This document shows, piece after piece, positions 1 to 12,603 of a stretch of DNA of 64,000 bases. Below the pieces are notes generated by a model. That model was given only the letters and a program-made list of their open reading frames with translations. It searched no databases and was not told the origin of the DNA. Position 1 is the stretch's first letter. Each line of letters opens with the position of its first letter. Origin of the DNA: Neelides folsomi (Eukaryota > Arthropoda > Collembola > Neelipleona > Neelidae); contig JAQGBZ010000009.1 in NCBI GenBank assembly GCA_034687125.1, forward strand, positions 372,001 to 436,000, given 5' to 3'. Position numbers and translations under genes: made by a program.

Positions 1-1013
1 GGAAAGACGTTCATCGTCAATTTCCACTTCATGAGCTCTTTTCAGAGGAAGCACATGGGAAACTTGGGTAAGAAAATATGCATTTCGATTTTAAAATAAA
101 TAACTTAACTAACTTAACTTAACTAATCAACTTACTTGATTTTTGACTAACATTGAGTCGTATAATACTAATTGATATAAATCCATAGACAAGAGGATTT
201 GTTCAACGTGTTGAAAGCCTATTCGATCTTCAATGCTGAAGAAGGGTATTGTCAAGCTCAGGCCCCATTAGCGGCCACGCTTCTAATGCACATGCCAGCC
301 GAAGACGCTTTCTGGTGTCTTGTGGCCATCTGCGAGAAATATCTCAAGGGCTACTATGCACCAGGAATGGCTGCTCTTAAATTAGATGGGGAAATTCTGT
401 TCGGGCTCCTCAAGAGAGTTGCTCCCAATGTCCATAAACACATTGTAAGATTCTTAAAAATATTTAAATTAATCTATATTTATTAAAATAAACTTAATTT
501 TTTTAATTAAACTTGCAATCTTTAACTAAATCTTTATTCCGATGTGTGAACAGAAGAAGCAAGGGATCGAGCCGGTGCTTTACATGACGGAGTGGTTCCT
601 TTGTGCGTTTACTCGCACGTTGCCTTGGGCCTCCGTCCTTCGAGTATGGGACATGTTTTTGTGTGAGGGGATCAAAGTCATTTTCCGTGTGGGCCTCGTG
701 GTGCTCAAATACACCTTGGGACGGTCAGAGGTGCTCAAACAATGTCCGACCATGTATGAGACTTTACCGCATCTCAAAAACCCACCAAACTTTGTCACTC
801 AGGAACAATTCTTGGTCTTCCAAATAACAAGGTTTTTTTAATTAATAATTAATACACAATCCTATTGTAGATTTAATATTTATTGCAATTGCGTTAATGT
901 ATTTTAATGTTTAAATTGATAGGCTTGACGTATCTGATGATCAAATGCGTAAAGAGCATTTGAAGCAAGTGCTGAAACGGAAGAAGAAAAAAGTCCAAGA
1001 GAACGGCAATTAA
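1..1013 (+). CDS. TBC1D10-type Rab GTPase-activating protein, 5' end cut by the window
   Basis: Exons 1-67 (reading from base 3), 189-444, 554-831 and 923-1013 give 229 residues ending in a stop; all junctions are GT-AG and in phase. The protein carries the C-terminal two thirds of a TBC domain: [10 protein letters not shown], then [10 protein letters not shown] with the YCQ glutamine finger, [11 protein letters not shown], and [16 protein letters not shown]. These match the TBC1D10 (EPI64/whacked) subfamily. That family accelerates GTP hydrolysis by Rabs such as Rab27 or Rab35 in membrane traffic. The IxxDxxR arginine-finger motif must lie before base 1. The C-terminus is a short basic tail (KRKKKK) without a recognisable PDZ ligand, which is shorter than in vertebrate TBC1D10A. 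Subfamily is fairly certain; orthology to one vertebrate paralogue is not. Confidence 0.9.
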
Positions 1014-2634
1014 TAACCAACTTTTGGAATTTTTCCATCTCTCATTCCTCCAACAAACTTAAGTAACCGAAATCAAGCCGAGATTTCTTGGAGTTAAAAA
1101 AATATATTTACCACACATCTAAACACATAATACATATTATCAAAGCCTCTTACGTGAGGGAGAATTGACGAATTAATATATATTCATAATATCTAGTTCT
1201 ATCTATATGTATTGTGTATTGTTATCTATACATAATTATTATTTAAATCAGCGTCAATTATTTTGTTTTCATTGAGTTTTTAACTTGATAAGGCTTAACA
1301 AATTTAAGTGGATCTTTTCTTTAAATTCATTGGTATTTAATGATAAGGTTGACGTTAATATATATTTGTTTTATATATATCATTTATTCAAAAGTTTAAG
1401 AACTTTATTAATTATTATTTTTTCAATTACGAATGAAAATGTTTGGGTCCAAAGATTTAAATGTATTTGAGATTTGAGAAACGTTGACTTTGAGATTTAA
1501 TTTTCCCAATTCATTCTCATTTTTTTTCTTTAAAAAGGGTAGCTATTATATTTAAGGTCCGATGCAATAAATAGGCCAAGAATGGGCAATTGCTTTACAA
1601 TTAAAAAGAACTGATAGGAAATGGGAGAATCTGCTCAGCTTTTCCGATATTCTCTCTTTCATGTTGAGCTTCTTCATAATGTGGATCATTTTTAAGATTT
1701 TCCCTTCGATTGTTTAAAATTATAACATTGTAAGTTGCGCAAGGGATGGTTGTTCGTTTTTTGAATTTAAGTTTTATAGGCTTCATTTGTTATTTTATTA
1801 ACATTGTTTTACAATTCATCCTTGTTCTTGTGCACTTTAATATGAAAACGAAGGCATACGCAATTGATAACATCAAAATCTACCTAATAAGTAATAACAA
1901 TGTTATTAATAATCGTAAAAATTCAATAATTATATCTTGAAACTATATTTAATTTAAACAATCCTCAACATTACCAAATCATTACACTCGTGTCTCACTT
2001 TACCAATGCGTGTAATAATTAATAATAGACCATGCTAACATAATATGTTATGCCTAATTTACATTCATCACATTTCAAGTTACTAGTTGTTCATTTTATT
2101 AGTTTTTTAGTCTAACCATTTAATTAATTAATTTGTTGTTTATTATCTGAGCTTTTCTCGCTTATTCCTAATAGGCATATATAGAAAAAGTTTCCTAATT
2201 TTGACTATGATTTGAAAGATTTCAAGTTCAATCATTTATTCAATATTTTATAAAATCACATTATGAAGTCTTCTAATCGCAACTTTTCTTTCCATTCAAA
2301 TGCTATTTAAAAAACAACGCACAAATATGTCAAAACATAAATATCGTTTCAGCATCCTTTTTATTACTGCAACTATACTAGTAGATTAACATTTAGTTAT
2401 GGATTTAATAAATTAAATGAACTTAATGGAATAATCATTTCTTTCAACTCACTTAAAATGTAAAAGTAGTTTTCATAAAAAAATTCAAATTAACTCTTTT
2501 TAAAGTGTATAATATTAATATATTATTATAAATATATAAATGTAAAAGTGTTGGAGTAAATGAACGATTAATAGCGGCCAATAGGGTTCTAACAATTGTG
2601 AAAGGTTCATATAGCCCCGTTGCTTATGTTGCAG
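1014..2634. other. AT-rich intergenic / 3' UTR, no gene seen
   Basis: Very AT-rich sequence after the TBC stop. Short reading frames here have no splice context or recognisable protein, and I see no RNA gene or long repeat. The first few hundred bases are presumably the TBC gene 3' UTR. Confidence 0.6.
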
Positions 2635-2790
2635 TTAAATTCGAATGTTGGGTTTGGTGGCGGAGGAGGAGGGTCATTGAACCCACTCGCCACCACCGAT
2701 CCGCACCAGAATCTAGACCCTTCTTTGGATAACCCTTTCTCGCCCTTTGGTCCCCGACCTTTGTATGGACCAGGCCATTGGGCTGAGTGA
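2635..2790 (+). other. Orphan coding-like exon candidate
   Basis: A GC-richer island follows a good acceptor (gcttatgttgcag at 2622-2634). It reads 51 codons to a TGA with a protein-like composition: a run of five glycines, then LDNPFSPFGPRPLYGP near the end. No family is recognised and no upstream partner exon is convincing in 1014-2634. It could be an alternative last exon of the TBC gene, though the phases of its normal donors do not fit well. It could also be an untranslated ataxin-2 leader that looks coding by chance. Confidence 0.25.
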
Positions 2791-2898
2791 GGCATGACTA
2801 ATGAAAGAAGGAGCCTTGGGATGGGTGTTTTAGGGTCAAGGGGTTGTTGAGGAGCGTGGCGCTGCGCGGAGCCCCGTTGCCGTACTGGAGCATGAGGA

Positions 2899-3037
2899 TT
2901 GCGAAGTGCGGTCAACTCACTTCTTCTCTTTTGCTTCTCTCTCTTGTCAACTCCACACGAGCCCGAACAACCTCAACCTCGTCACCGGTCATCGAGACTT
3001 AGGGAGAACTTGTCACAAAGCATCTCGACGATTCTGG
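2899..3037 (+). other. Probable 5' UTR exon of ataxin-2
   Basis: A pyrimidine-rich, GC-balanced stretch ends in a plausible donor (attctg|gtaatt at 3037/3038). The next good acceptors lie just before the ataxin-2 coding start (tgatag at 3651 region and catctttcag at 3667). The left boundary is not defined by sequence. Called from position and splice signals only. Confidence 0.35.
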
Positions 3038-3651
3038 TAATTAAAAATAATTCATTATTGGGAATGACAGCGGTTGGGTCGGAGGGGAAAAGGAGGCCCT
3101 GTCGAGTCATTTCATCAATTCATTTTTCATCTTAAGTGGACTTGGGAAGTTTAAACCCATTGTTTGATTGATATTTTGCCAATAGTAAATACCTCAGATT
3201 TAGTAGATGGGGATTGGGGAAGGGATGTATTAAATAGAGGGTGATAACAATTTAATTTAAAGTCTCCATTTTACTCTCATTTATTCGAATATTGGAAACT
3301 GGGAATATTTTTAATTTGGTCGTTTGACTTATCAATGAGTGGATGTTTATTTAGAAGAATAATCAACTCATTTGATCATTTTGATGATGACCGCATGGAG
3401 AAAGTTCTCCAATTTATTCATCATGAAGTTTGGGAGCATTTGATTAAATTGTTATCATTTTATTAGAATGTAGAGAGATCCAATTGAAAACCATAGGAAC
3501 TGGAGGAAGGAAGTGAAGGGGTGAAGTGAGATATTAAAGGAGGAGTTGTTAAAGGGTTTGGTTCGGGCCCTCTGTGAACCCAATTGGGAAATAAGGAGAC
3601 TGGTTCAACTTTGAACTCGTGTTGGTGAAAATTGTGATCTTTGATAGTTGA

Positions 3652-5373
3652 ATGGTTCATCTTTCAGCGGTCGCAGTTCCATTGCGGATGAAAAGTGCGG
3701 GGATGAAGGGGAAGGGCGGCCGACCTGGCGGGTCGGCGGGGAAGAGCGAGGGCAAACGGGGCACCGAAGACTCTCACTTCATGTACCAAATGAGTGTCCT
3801 CATCGGGTGTTGCGTGGAGTGCACGTTACTGGACGGGGAGAAGTACGAGGGCATATTCGTCTCTTTCTCCAACAACTCGTCTGACATCATGTTGGAGGCA
3901 GCCCATCTGGTCGAAAGCTCGGTCGAAGAGGGGATCAGCAAGCATTACGACGTCCTCATTGTCCCCGCCGGGAAGTTGATGGCCCTCAAGTTCGTGGATG
4001 TAGAGACGGCTTACGCCACCCGGGAGTTTGCCATTGACATGGCCATTTCCAACTCAAGGTCCGTGCCCCTTGGGGACAAGCAGCTGACCCCGTGGGTGGG
4101 TGATGGACCAGCCACTGAGGACTTGGACCTCAACTCCTCCGCCACGAACAACGGATGGGAGGCCCAAGATATGTTCAAGAAAAACGAGGAGCGCTACGGG
4201 GTGACCTCGAGCTTCAAGAAAGACCTCTCGGGCTACACTACCTCCGTCGACAAGTCTGACAACGAGTATAAGCAGCAAGAAGAGGCCGCAAACGCCATTG
4301 CCAACGAGATCGAGAAGAACACTAGTTCTTGGGAGAGGTCAAGGGTCGAGAATGGGGACGACGAGGAAGAGGCCTTTTCGGCCGTCGTGCGTCCTCACCG
4401 CCATTCGGCCAACCATGGGTCTCCCCCTAGCAGTGCCTCCTCGGGGGACAAGTACGTCGTTCCTTCGAGGCGTGCAGGCGGAGGGAACCCGACCTCGCCC
4501 CCGCTCCAGCCCCCGCACCCTCTCAACAACAACGGGGGTCAGCGGAAGGGGAGCAACAATGTTTATGGCGGCGGTGTGGGGCGGGGAGGGTACGGGCCCC
4601 CGGCAGCCTCTGTCTACCACCACGACGGAGGACGGAGATACGAGGGCGGGAGACGAGGAGGCCCGGGCCAACAATATGCCCATCCCCCCGATCGAAGGTT
4701 GGAAGAGCGTGGAGGGAGGATGGGGGGCGGCAAGGGGCCCATCCGAGGGAGGAACTTTGACCCCGAACGTCCTCTGCCTCCGGACCAGCATCCTGAAGCC
4801 CATTCGAAGAGGACTGAGAAGCTAAAGGAGTTCTCAACCAACTTCCGGACTACTGACCGCCGACTCAACCCGCCGCTCCATGGAGGGCAGCCGACGACTC
4901 AGCGGGAGTCTCCCGTGGGCCCACCCGCCTTGGCACCCGCCCTTCCTCAACAAACCCCGGGCAACCCCTCGCCCCCACAACAACTCAAGGGGAAGAAGGA
5001 AGAAGAAAAGGCCCCGCCGCCTCCGGACTCACCGTCTGCAGCTGGAACTGCCGACCATCTCGATCAAAAGGCCTTGGAGAAGAAATTCGTCTTCAATCCA
5101 AATGCCAAGGAGTTCAATCCGAACGCGAAGGCTTTCGTCCCTCAGGTGAATTTCATTTCCTGTATTTTCCCCCTCCTCTGATCATGTCATGTCTTGTTTG
5201 CATACGAGGCCATACGTATGGCTTATATGCAAATCTGTCAGAAATTCAAATGACTTGAATAACTCGGAATCTATTTTTTGCTCTACATGATTATATTTAA
5301 ATTTAACTATGATATTGGTGGTATTGGTTTAACCTATTGGATGTTTATACAGGGTGGAGGTGCTCCACAACAA

Positions 5374-5406
<33 letters not shown>

Positions 5407-6534
5407 TCGCAGCAACAGAAGCGGTCGCCGAGCACCCCGCCGAGGCCTCCGAGCACTCCAGCGACTCCGCAGTTAATGACTGGGCCACAGCTTCACCCCT
5501 ACAACTTGGTGATGCCTCAAATGCAGCCTCAGATCATTTATGGGCCTGCCCCGCCTTTCACTCACGCTCAACCCGCCTTAACTTCTTCTTCCAACAACGC
5601 TTCCTCCTCCGGTGGAAATACGCCAAGACACGGCGGACATCGAAAGGGTGACTCAAATTGAATTGCAACAATGCTCAAGTTTATGATATGATGAACTACT
5701 TTAATATATAAGGATTTTATGAACTAATTGTATGGTTTGATTAGGGATGCTCGTTCCGCCTCGGTCGGACATGACACCTCCGATGCAAATGGCTACAGGG
5801 CCGCCTCTGCTGGCTCCCGCATCTTTACAGTCCGGACCCGCCCCTTACGCCGTCTTCCCCCAGGGTGCCTACTCCCAAGGACAGGTAAATCTTATCTTAT
5901 ATAATCTTATGAAAAGATTCAAAACAATTATAATCAATTAATATTTCTAATATTATCTATTTTATAATTATTTTATAATCTAAATCATAATTTTAAATTG
6001 TTTCTAATAAATTTTTGTTCTTTAGGTAATGCGGGTTGTTCCGCAGAACTTGATGCCAGTGTACCAGGGCGGTGATGGTCATCCGCCCGTCCATTATCTC
6101 CACAACGGAGGGGCATCGCAAGGAAATGCCTCACATCAGCCGAACGCTTCTCAATCTTCGAACCAGAACGTCCCTGTGTGAGTTATCATTAATTAAATAT
6201 TATATTAAAATATTTAGTGTATATTTAGTGTATTAAAATATTGATGTTCAGGACTGGAAAATGAACATGGTTTGATTTTAGGTCTGGAGTTGTTTCCGCA
6301 AGTGGGCATGGGTACGGAGGTCAGAGCGGAGGTCCTGGACAGGTCGGATATCCCTATGTCAATCTCATGACGGTCGCGTATCCCCATTCTCACCACCACC
6401 AAATGATTTCTGTCCCGCCCATTTCCTACGTCTCTCCTCATCAGGGTAACAACAACCTTCCTCTCACCTCTCCGCCGATTTATAATAATCACTCCTTTCC
6501 AGGCGGCTCCACAGTCTTACCGCACAGTCATTGA
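3652..6534 (+). CDS. Atx2: Ataxin-2 (Lsm / LsmAD / PAM2 RNA-binding regulator)
   Basis: Exons 3652-5145, 5353-5647, 5745-5884, 6026-6177 and 6282-6534 give 777 residues. Order: an Lsm fold (about residues 42-120, MYQMSVLIGCCVECTLLDG onward); the LsmAD region (NEERYGVTSSFKKDLSGYTT, about 180-260); long Pro/Gly/Arg-rich disorder; then a PAM2 motif with core FNPNAKEFNP for poly(A)-binding protein. Ataxin-2 acts in cytoplasmic mRNPs on translation, mRNA stability and stress granules. A 13-glutamine run plus three more Q lies at 5368-5421, after PAM2. An acceptor at 3666-3667 would remove the first ATG and move the start to 3688. The last exon also contains a possible 58-bp intron (donor CAG|GTAACA at 6446, acceptor CCAG at 6503) that would change the final residues. 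AATAAA at 6591. Confidence 0.93.
5368..5421 (+). repeat. CAG/CAA repeat encoding polyglutamine in ataxin-2
   Basis: A mixed CAA/CAG tract encodes 13 glutamines, one serine and three more glutamines. CAA interruptions make it less prone to slippage than a pure CAG run. Confidence 0.9.
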
Positions 6535-6590
6535 GACATTTGAACTAAAGTAGAACCCTCGAAGGAATTGTAAAAGAAGAAAAAAAATTG

Positions 6591-6596
6591 AATAAA
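6591..6596 (+). terminator. Polyadenylation signal AATAAA, ataxin-2
   Basis: Canonical hexamer 57 bases after the ataxin-2 stop, followed by GT-rich sequence about 40 bases later. This implies a very short 3' UTR. Confidence 0.6.
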
Positions 6597-6871
6597 GGTC
6601 GTGCCCCACGAGGACATTGTTAGTAGTTAACAAGTGTTGGTTCGTTTTCTTGTCATGTGATTACCTCGTTGGGAAGGGTTTTTTACCATCTTGCTCACCT
6701 TTCATTGCAGTTGGGTCGAGGAGGGGAAGTGAAAGGTTTCCAGGGCCATTGGTTCTCATCGAGGGATTCATTGGGTCAATTAAAGGTGGTTCATTGAGGG
6801 GAGCGAATTGGCTAATTGAGTATTTAATTAACCATTTGCGAGCATATTCCTCAGTGGAGCTGGTCACGTTG

Positions 6872-6903
6872 CGTGTGTGAGTGTGTGTGTGTATGTGTGT
6901 GTG
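6872..6903. repeat. GT dinucleotide microsatellite
   Basis: Interrupted (GT)n run of about 32 bases in the OSBP 5' region, directly upstream of the possible first coding exon. Confidence 0.8.
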
Positions 6904-6944
6904 CAGCATTGGTATTTGATTCGGAGTGGTGCGCCATCTGATCC

Positions 6945-9900
6945 ATGTCAGATTCCTCCTTGCCCATCGAGTGAGTCGGGTGAGGTGATCGAACACGTCA
7001 GCACGACGACCGTCGGTGGTCCTCAAGAGCAAAATACCTCCACCCGTCGAGAAGCGGGTGTCTGGGGGAGGGGAAGAACCCCGAACTCCCCGTCTCCTCC
7101 CCGTCCTCCCCAGAATGGCCGAGGGTCAGAAGGAGCCGGAGATGAAGGGCTGGCTCCACAAATGGACCAACTATCTCAAGGGATATCAAAAGAGATGGTT
7201 CGTCCTTTCAAATGGAGCCTTGTCTTACTACAGGTAACCCATGGACCTTTTTCAAATACCCCGATGGCCAATTTAAAATTTTTAAAATGGACGGCGTTAA
7301 TTTATGAATTGTTTTGGTGGAAAAATTGATATTATGTCATCAGATATGTTTTGGGCTAATTGACCATTATTTCTCATGTTTATACAATCTAAACAATTGA
7401 AATTATTTTTTTGATGAATGGATTTTCTTTTAATTGTTACCAATTTTTAATTTAATTGGTAGTTTTTAAAAGGAGGAATTTAAAATTGTGTGTAAAGTAA
7501 AAGTTTGATGTTTTCCAATATTGAACATTGTTTTATTGGTTTTCTGTACATTTTTTCTTGATTAGTTGATTATTTCCTATTGATTCGAGGTCAAATTGAA
7601 GTATTTGGGCCATTGTGTAATCATAAAGGAATTTTTCAGGAATCATGCAGAGATGAGCCACACTTGCAGAGGATCTATCAGTCTCCACGGTGCTCTCATT
7701 TACACGGAAGACACTTGCAACCTCGTGGTGTCCAATGGAGGAACCCAAACCTTCCATCTCCGAGCCACCAACGAAGTGGAGAGGCAAAGGTGAAGAATTG
7801 AATTCATTCTTAAATGTCAATCAAATACATTTTTTAATTTTTTACATTTTTAATCCTTTATGTAATGAGATTTACCATGTCCTATCGGGAGTGTGGGTCA
7901 TTAAAATTTAAAGCTAATGGGGGCCAGTGTAATGTCAATAATATGTCAATCTTGAATAAATAATCCAGATGGGTGACGGCACTTGAGCTTGCCAAAGCTC
8001 GAGCCATCCGAACAATGGAGTCGGAGGAAGAAGAAGAACTGGAAGAAGTCTCCGCTCCTCCTGACAATCAAGAAGTTCAAAACGTGTTTCGGATGTTGTC
8101 AGCCAAGTTGGAAGATATGCAAACATGTTGTGACCTCATCAGCAAGCATGGGAATGCCTTACAGGTAAATTAATATATTTTATACTCACTGTGTGCTAAC
8201 TTTATAAACATAATATAAATTTATATCATTACAAGTTATTATTATATAAAAATAAATCATTAATCCAAGACATTTTCACTTTATTCAAATCCAATTATTC
8301 ACTTTCATCTTGGATGAAGGAAAACTTTGACTCAATTTGTTTGGAAAGTTGAGAAGTTTTCCTTCGTTTGATAAAAATTGAAAGTTCAACTTTTGTCAAA
8401 GAAATAAATATAACAAGTTTTCATTTCCTTTTCTTCACTTTTAAAGTTTAATTATTAACATTTTGACATCTTAAAAGTTTCTTTTAAAAAAATTTCCTCG
8501 AGATTGATAATCAATTTAATCAAACTTTGATCTCCAATTTTAACGTATGCAATTCGGACATGACGCACATGACGGGAACTTAATTTATATTTACAGAAAG
8601 CGTTGAGCGAGTTGGAATCGATGGACAGCCATCATGAAATGGTGACCAAGGTGAAACAGGTGAACGAAAGGGCCACTCTCTTCAGAATCACTTCCACGGC
8701 CGTGATCAATGTAAGTAAAAGCGAGATTACATTCCAATTGAGTGAACAAGTTTATTTAATTACCTTAATTGACCTTGACCTTAAATGTTATCTTTTCCCC
8801 AATGAGTTGATGTGTTGATTATGGGTTGGTCCATAGGCTTGCAGCGAATACGCCAAGGCGGCTCAGAGTCAGGGCAAGAAGTGGCAGAAGGCGATCCAGT
8901 ACGAGAAAGAGCAGCGTCAAAGGCTTGAGAAGGTCGTTGAGGAACTCGCGAAACAACAGACGAAGTTGGAAGAAGCCGCCGCCGTCGCCGTCCATCACCA
9001 AGGTAAATATCATTCAGTTCTTGACACTCCTCCTGATTGCACTTGCAATTCCACTCCAGTGAAATAAACCTTTGACCATGCCCATTCTCATCGGTATGTA
9101 AACCTTCCTATAATTTCATTCATTTTCCTTATATTTAATTATAAATTTAATTTAGTTACATATTTGAATCAGCCATTTAGTTTATTATTGCTATTATGAA
9201 TTTATGCCAAAGTTTAAGTTTAGGACCTTCTTAGAGTTTAAATTGAAGGGAATTTGTTTAATTTATACACACGTTTTCCTTTTAAAAACCATTTCATTCA
9301 CCTAAGTTCATAAAAATTGATCAATTAACCTCGGGCAGAACCTCCGAGTTTGATGAGTATAGAAATATTAACTTTATGGCCATTTGATGGGAGAACCACT
9401 TAATGGGATTTATTGTGACGATTGTTAATTATGGAATAGCCATCATTTGTTTATTTGCTACATTCATTCCCTCGAGGAAATGAACTTTGGACCTTTGGGC
9501 CTTACATAATGAATGAGTCACCATTGGAGGTGGAGAAATTCCCCAATACAAAGTGTTTACATGTAAAACTCGCATTGAAATTGGGTTGTCAAAATCTTCA
9601 TTTGTTTAATTGGGAGGTCTTGAAGTGCCGTGGTGGTAAATAACCATGGTTGATCATGAAACCCAAAGGGCCACTACAGAAGAATCATCCAATATTGAGT
9701 GAGTTACGGAGGAATTGATTAATATTTTAATTCGCGCGTGTTTGTCAATCCAAGTTGTAAATATTCAATGACACGACCTGGCATATTTTTAATTCAACAG
9801 ACCCACAAGATCCAAAGAGGAGGAAAAATATAATTGGGAATATTTCATTGCTTTAAAATCCATTGAAAATCCATTCAATTTCTTTTATTAAAATTTAATT

Positions 9901-11740
9901 AATTGGCATTAAGATGTTGAGGTAAATTGGTCCCTTATTGTAGGCCAGAGCTCAGTGGCCTCTGATGAGGAAGACGAGACGATTTACTACGACGCTGTGG
10001 AGATTAGTGACGGAAATAAAGAATTCACCGTCGACGTCCCAATCTCGGCACATCGGAGGACATCGTCTGGAATCAGCAACGACTCAGAGGTAGGAAAATA
10101 ATAAACAGATTATTTCTCGCTCTTCAGTTTCTTGACTTTTCCCCCTTTCGCTTTCCTTTATAGAGATCTGAGGGAGGAGAAGCGAACTCGAGCAGCGAGA
10201 ACGAAGAAGGTGAATCGACGTCGGGAGCTAGTCAGACTGTTCGCTGTATCCGTTCCAAGGTTTAATTAAATTTAATTATTTGGTGTGGAATTAGTAATCT
10301 GTAGCCAATTAATTGACAAGATAATATAAAAATACAATATTTTAGGGTAAGAGTGAGAGTATTGAGCCACGAGGTCGCTCTGTTGATAATTTAATGGCGA
10401 GTCCGAAGCGTGTACGCCGCAAACGCGTTCCCGACAAGCCCAATTATCCTCTCAACCTCTGGAGCATCATGAAGAACTGCATTGGGAAGGAGCTGACTAA
10501 AATTCCGATGCCGGTGAATTTTTCCGAGCCGCTTTCAATGCTCCAGCGACTCACTGAAGACCTCGAGTACTCCGAGATCCTTGACCAAGCGGCTGGATGC
10601 TCTGACTCGGCCGAGCAGCTCTCCTACGTCGCGGCCTTTACCGTCTCTTCCTACTCGACGACGGCGTCGAGGACGGGGAAGCCGTTCAATCCCCTCCTGG
10701 GGGAAACTTACGAGTGCGACCGGATGGACGATCTCGGGTGGCGGTGCATTAACGAACAAGTGAGCCACCACCCGCCGATGGCCGCTCAGTTCGCTGAAGG
10801 GCGGAAATGGAAGTTTTGGCAAGAGTTCACAATGTCCTCCAAGTTCCGCGGCAAGTACCTGCAAGTCATTCCGCTCGGCATCGCTCACATCGTGTTCGTC
10901 GAGTCAGGGAACCACTACACATGGCGCAAGGTCACCACCACGGTCCACAACATCATCGTGGGGAAGTTGTGGGTGGACCAGCATGGGGAGATGGACATTA
11001 CGAACCACCACAATGGGGACAAGTGCCATTTGAAATACATCCCATATTCCTACTTTAACCGCGACGTCCAGCGGAAGGTCACTGGGTGTGTGATGGACAA
11101 GCGGGAACGTGTACGGTATGTTCTGAATGGGACTTGGGATGGGAAGATGGAAGCTTGTGAGGTGCTGAAGACGAAGGAGCCGGACAAGAGCGGGAAACCG
11201 GTGTTGGAGCTCGGGCCCTCCAAGATCCTCTGGACCAAACGGCCGATCGCGGAGGACGCGGACAAGTACTACAACTTCACCGAGCTCGCTTGCCAGCTTA
11301 ACGAGCCAGAAGAAGGCCAAGCTGTTGCTCCCACGGACTGCCGTCTCCGCCCCGACCAACGACTCATGGAAGAGGGAAGATGGGACGATGCAAATTCCGA
11401 GAAAGTCCGGTTGGAAGAGAAGCAAAGGGCTGTGAGGAGGCAGAAGGAAAACGAGGCGGAGAAGGCCGCTGCAGAGGGTCAGTTTTTAATCATTATTTAA
11501 TTACTGTGGTTAATCAATATTATTTCTGATTAACACGGTTTATTTGTGGTAAAATGTGATTAATTAATGTTAATTAATGTGGTTGGAATTGCTGTAGGTG
11601 TTCCGATTCCGCAGTCCGAGGCCGTATGGTTTGTGAAAGAGAAAGACCCCCTCACTGGCAACTTCATCCATGTCTACAAGGGAGATTATTGGACTTGTAA
11701 GGAAAAAGGCGACTGGTCGCGATGTCCGGACATTTTCTGA
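6945..11740 (+). CDS. OSBP: Oxysterol-binding protein (PH, FFAT, ORD)
   Basis: Core exons: 7114-7233, 7640-7789, 7969-8164, 8597-8710, 8837-9002, 9944-10089, 10164-10259, 10346-11477, 11598-11740. From the ATG at 7115 this gives 753 residues. An upstream exon 6945-6970 (MSDSSLPIE) joins in frame through a consensus donor (GA|GTGAGT) and pyrimidine-rich acceptor (ccccag), giving 762; I favour this longer form. From residue 8: PH domain ([20 protein letters not shown]), a helical region ([12 protein letters not shown]), an FFAT-like motif (IYYDAVE, about 262-268) for binding VAP at the ER, then the sterol-binding ORD with LLGETYE and the EQVSHHPP signature near residue 466. OSBP exchanges sterol and PI4P between ER and Golgi at membrane contacts. 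All residues expected of an active ORD signature are present. Confidence 0.95.
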
Positions 11741-12603
11741 AAATATCACGAGAGTTAAATATTTATGCTCCTGCCGCGGGCCGCAATGATCATTTAACTA
11801 TGTAATTCACACACTTCGTTGTAAAGAACTAATACATTTAGCTGACGTAAAATTAAGAATGTGGTTAATTATAAAAATATTATATCTACATTATATGAAT
11901 ATATTATAAATCGATACATATATTTACTGTTTAAACAAAATGGGAGATTTTTAAAGATGCGGACGTCAAGGAGTACACGAGTAGCTTTCACGTTCCAGTT
12001 TCATTTAAACATTTGATTTCAATTTCTACGTACTTTTTAAAATATCAATTATAACTTCCGTTTGGGATTGTGAATGATTGGATAATGAATTATTCCAAAG
12101 AATAGATTTCTTTTTTAATTTACTTGAGGGTCAAAGATCATTGTACTTCCTTCTTATTCTTAAATTGTTGAAAAGTCGCCTTCATTCTTTGAGCTTACCA
12201 TCTCCTCATTCGAGTTAAAGATGAATTCAAAACTAAAACGAGTCAACGCTAATATCTGTTCTCTCACTTCTCTCTGCTCAAATTTTTAAATAAATAAATA
12301 TTAACAATCCAACGTTCGTTCGGAAACATTTATTTCATGTCTGGAATAACCATTTGTCAATTTGTTCATTAAAGATATTAAAACTTATTAAATACATAAA
12401 ACGTGCTTTGGTTCAATTGCGAGTTCTTTTATTAAAAATTTTGTATTGGAAGTGGAAAGAAGGTTTAAAATAAAATATGAGTTTTGGTTACAACTAATGC
12501 ATTAGACAAGGTATTTTGATCAAAGGTCAAAAAGACCAGAGCTCCAGTAGTAAAACATTTTTTATATATTAAAATAAATAACGGTTCATCTCTAATGGAT
12601 CAT
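11741..12603. other. Convergent intergenic region between OSBP and UBE3B
   Basis: AT-rich sequence between two convergent stop codons, presumably shared 3' UTRs. No gene or clear repeat seen. Confidence 0.6.

Noticed and set aside
1285-1940. Small open frames in the AT-rich region after the TBC gene
   Set aside because: Low-complexity Ile/Asn/Phe/Leu translations typical of AT-rich noncoding DNA.
4339-4868. Long antisense and alternate-frame open frames over ataxin-2
   Set aside because: They are shadows of the GC-rich, Pro/Gly-coding ataxin-2 exon; only the sense frame has recognisable domains.
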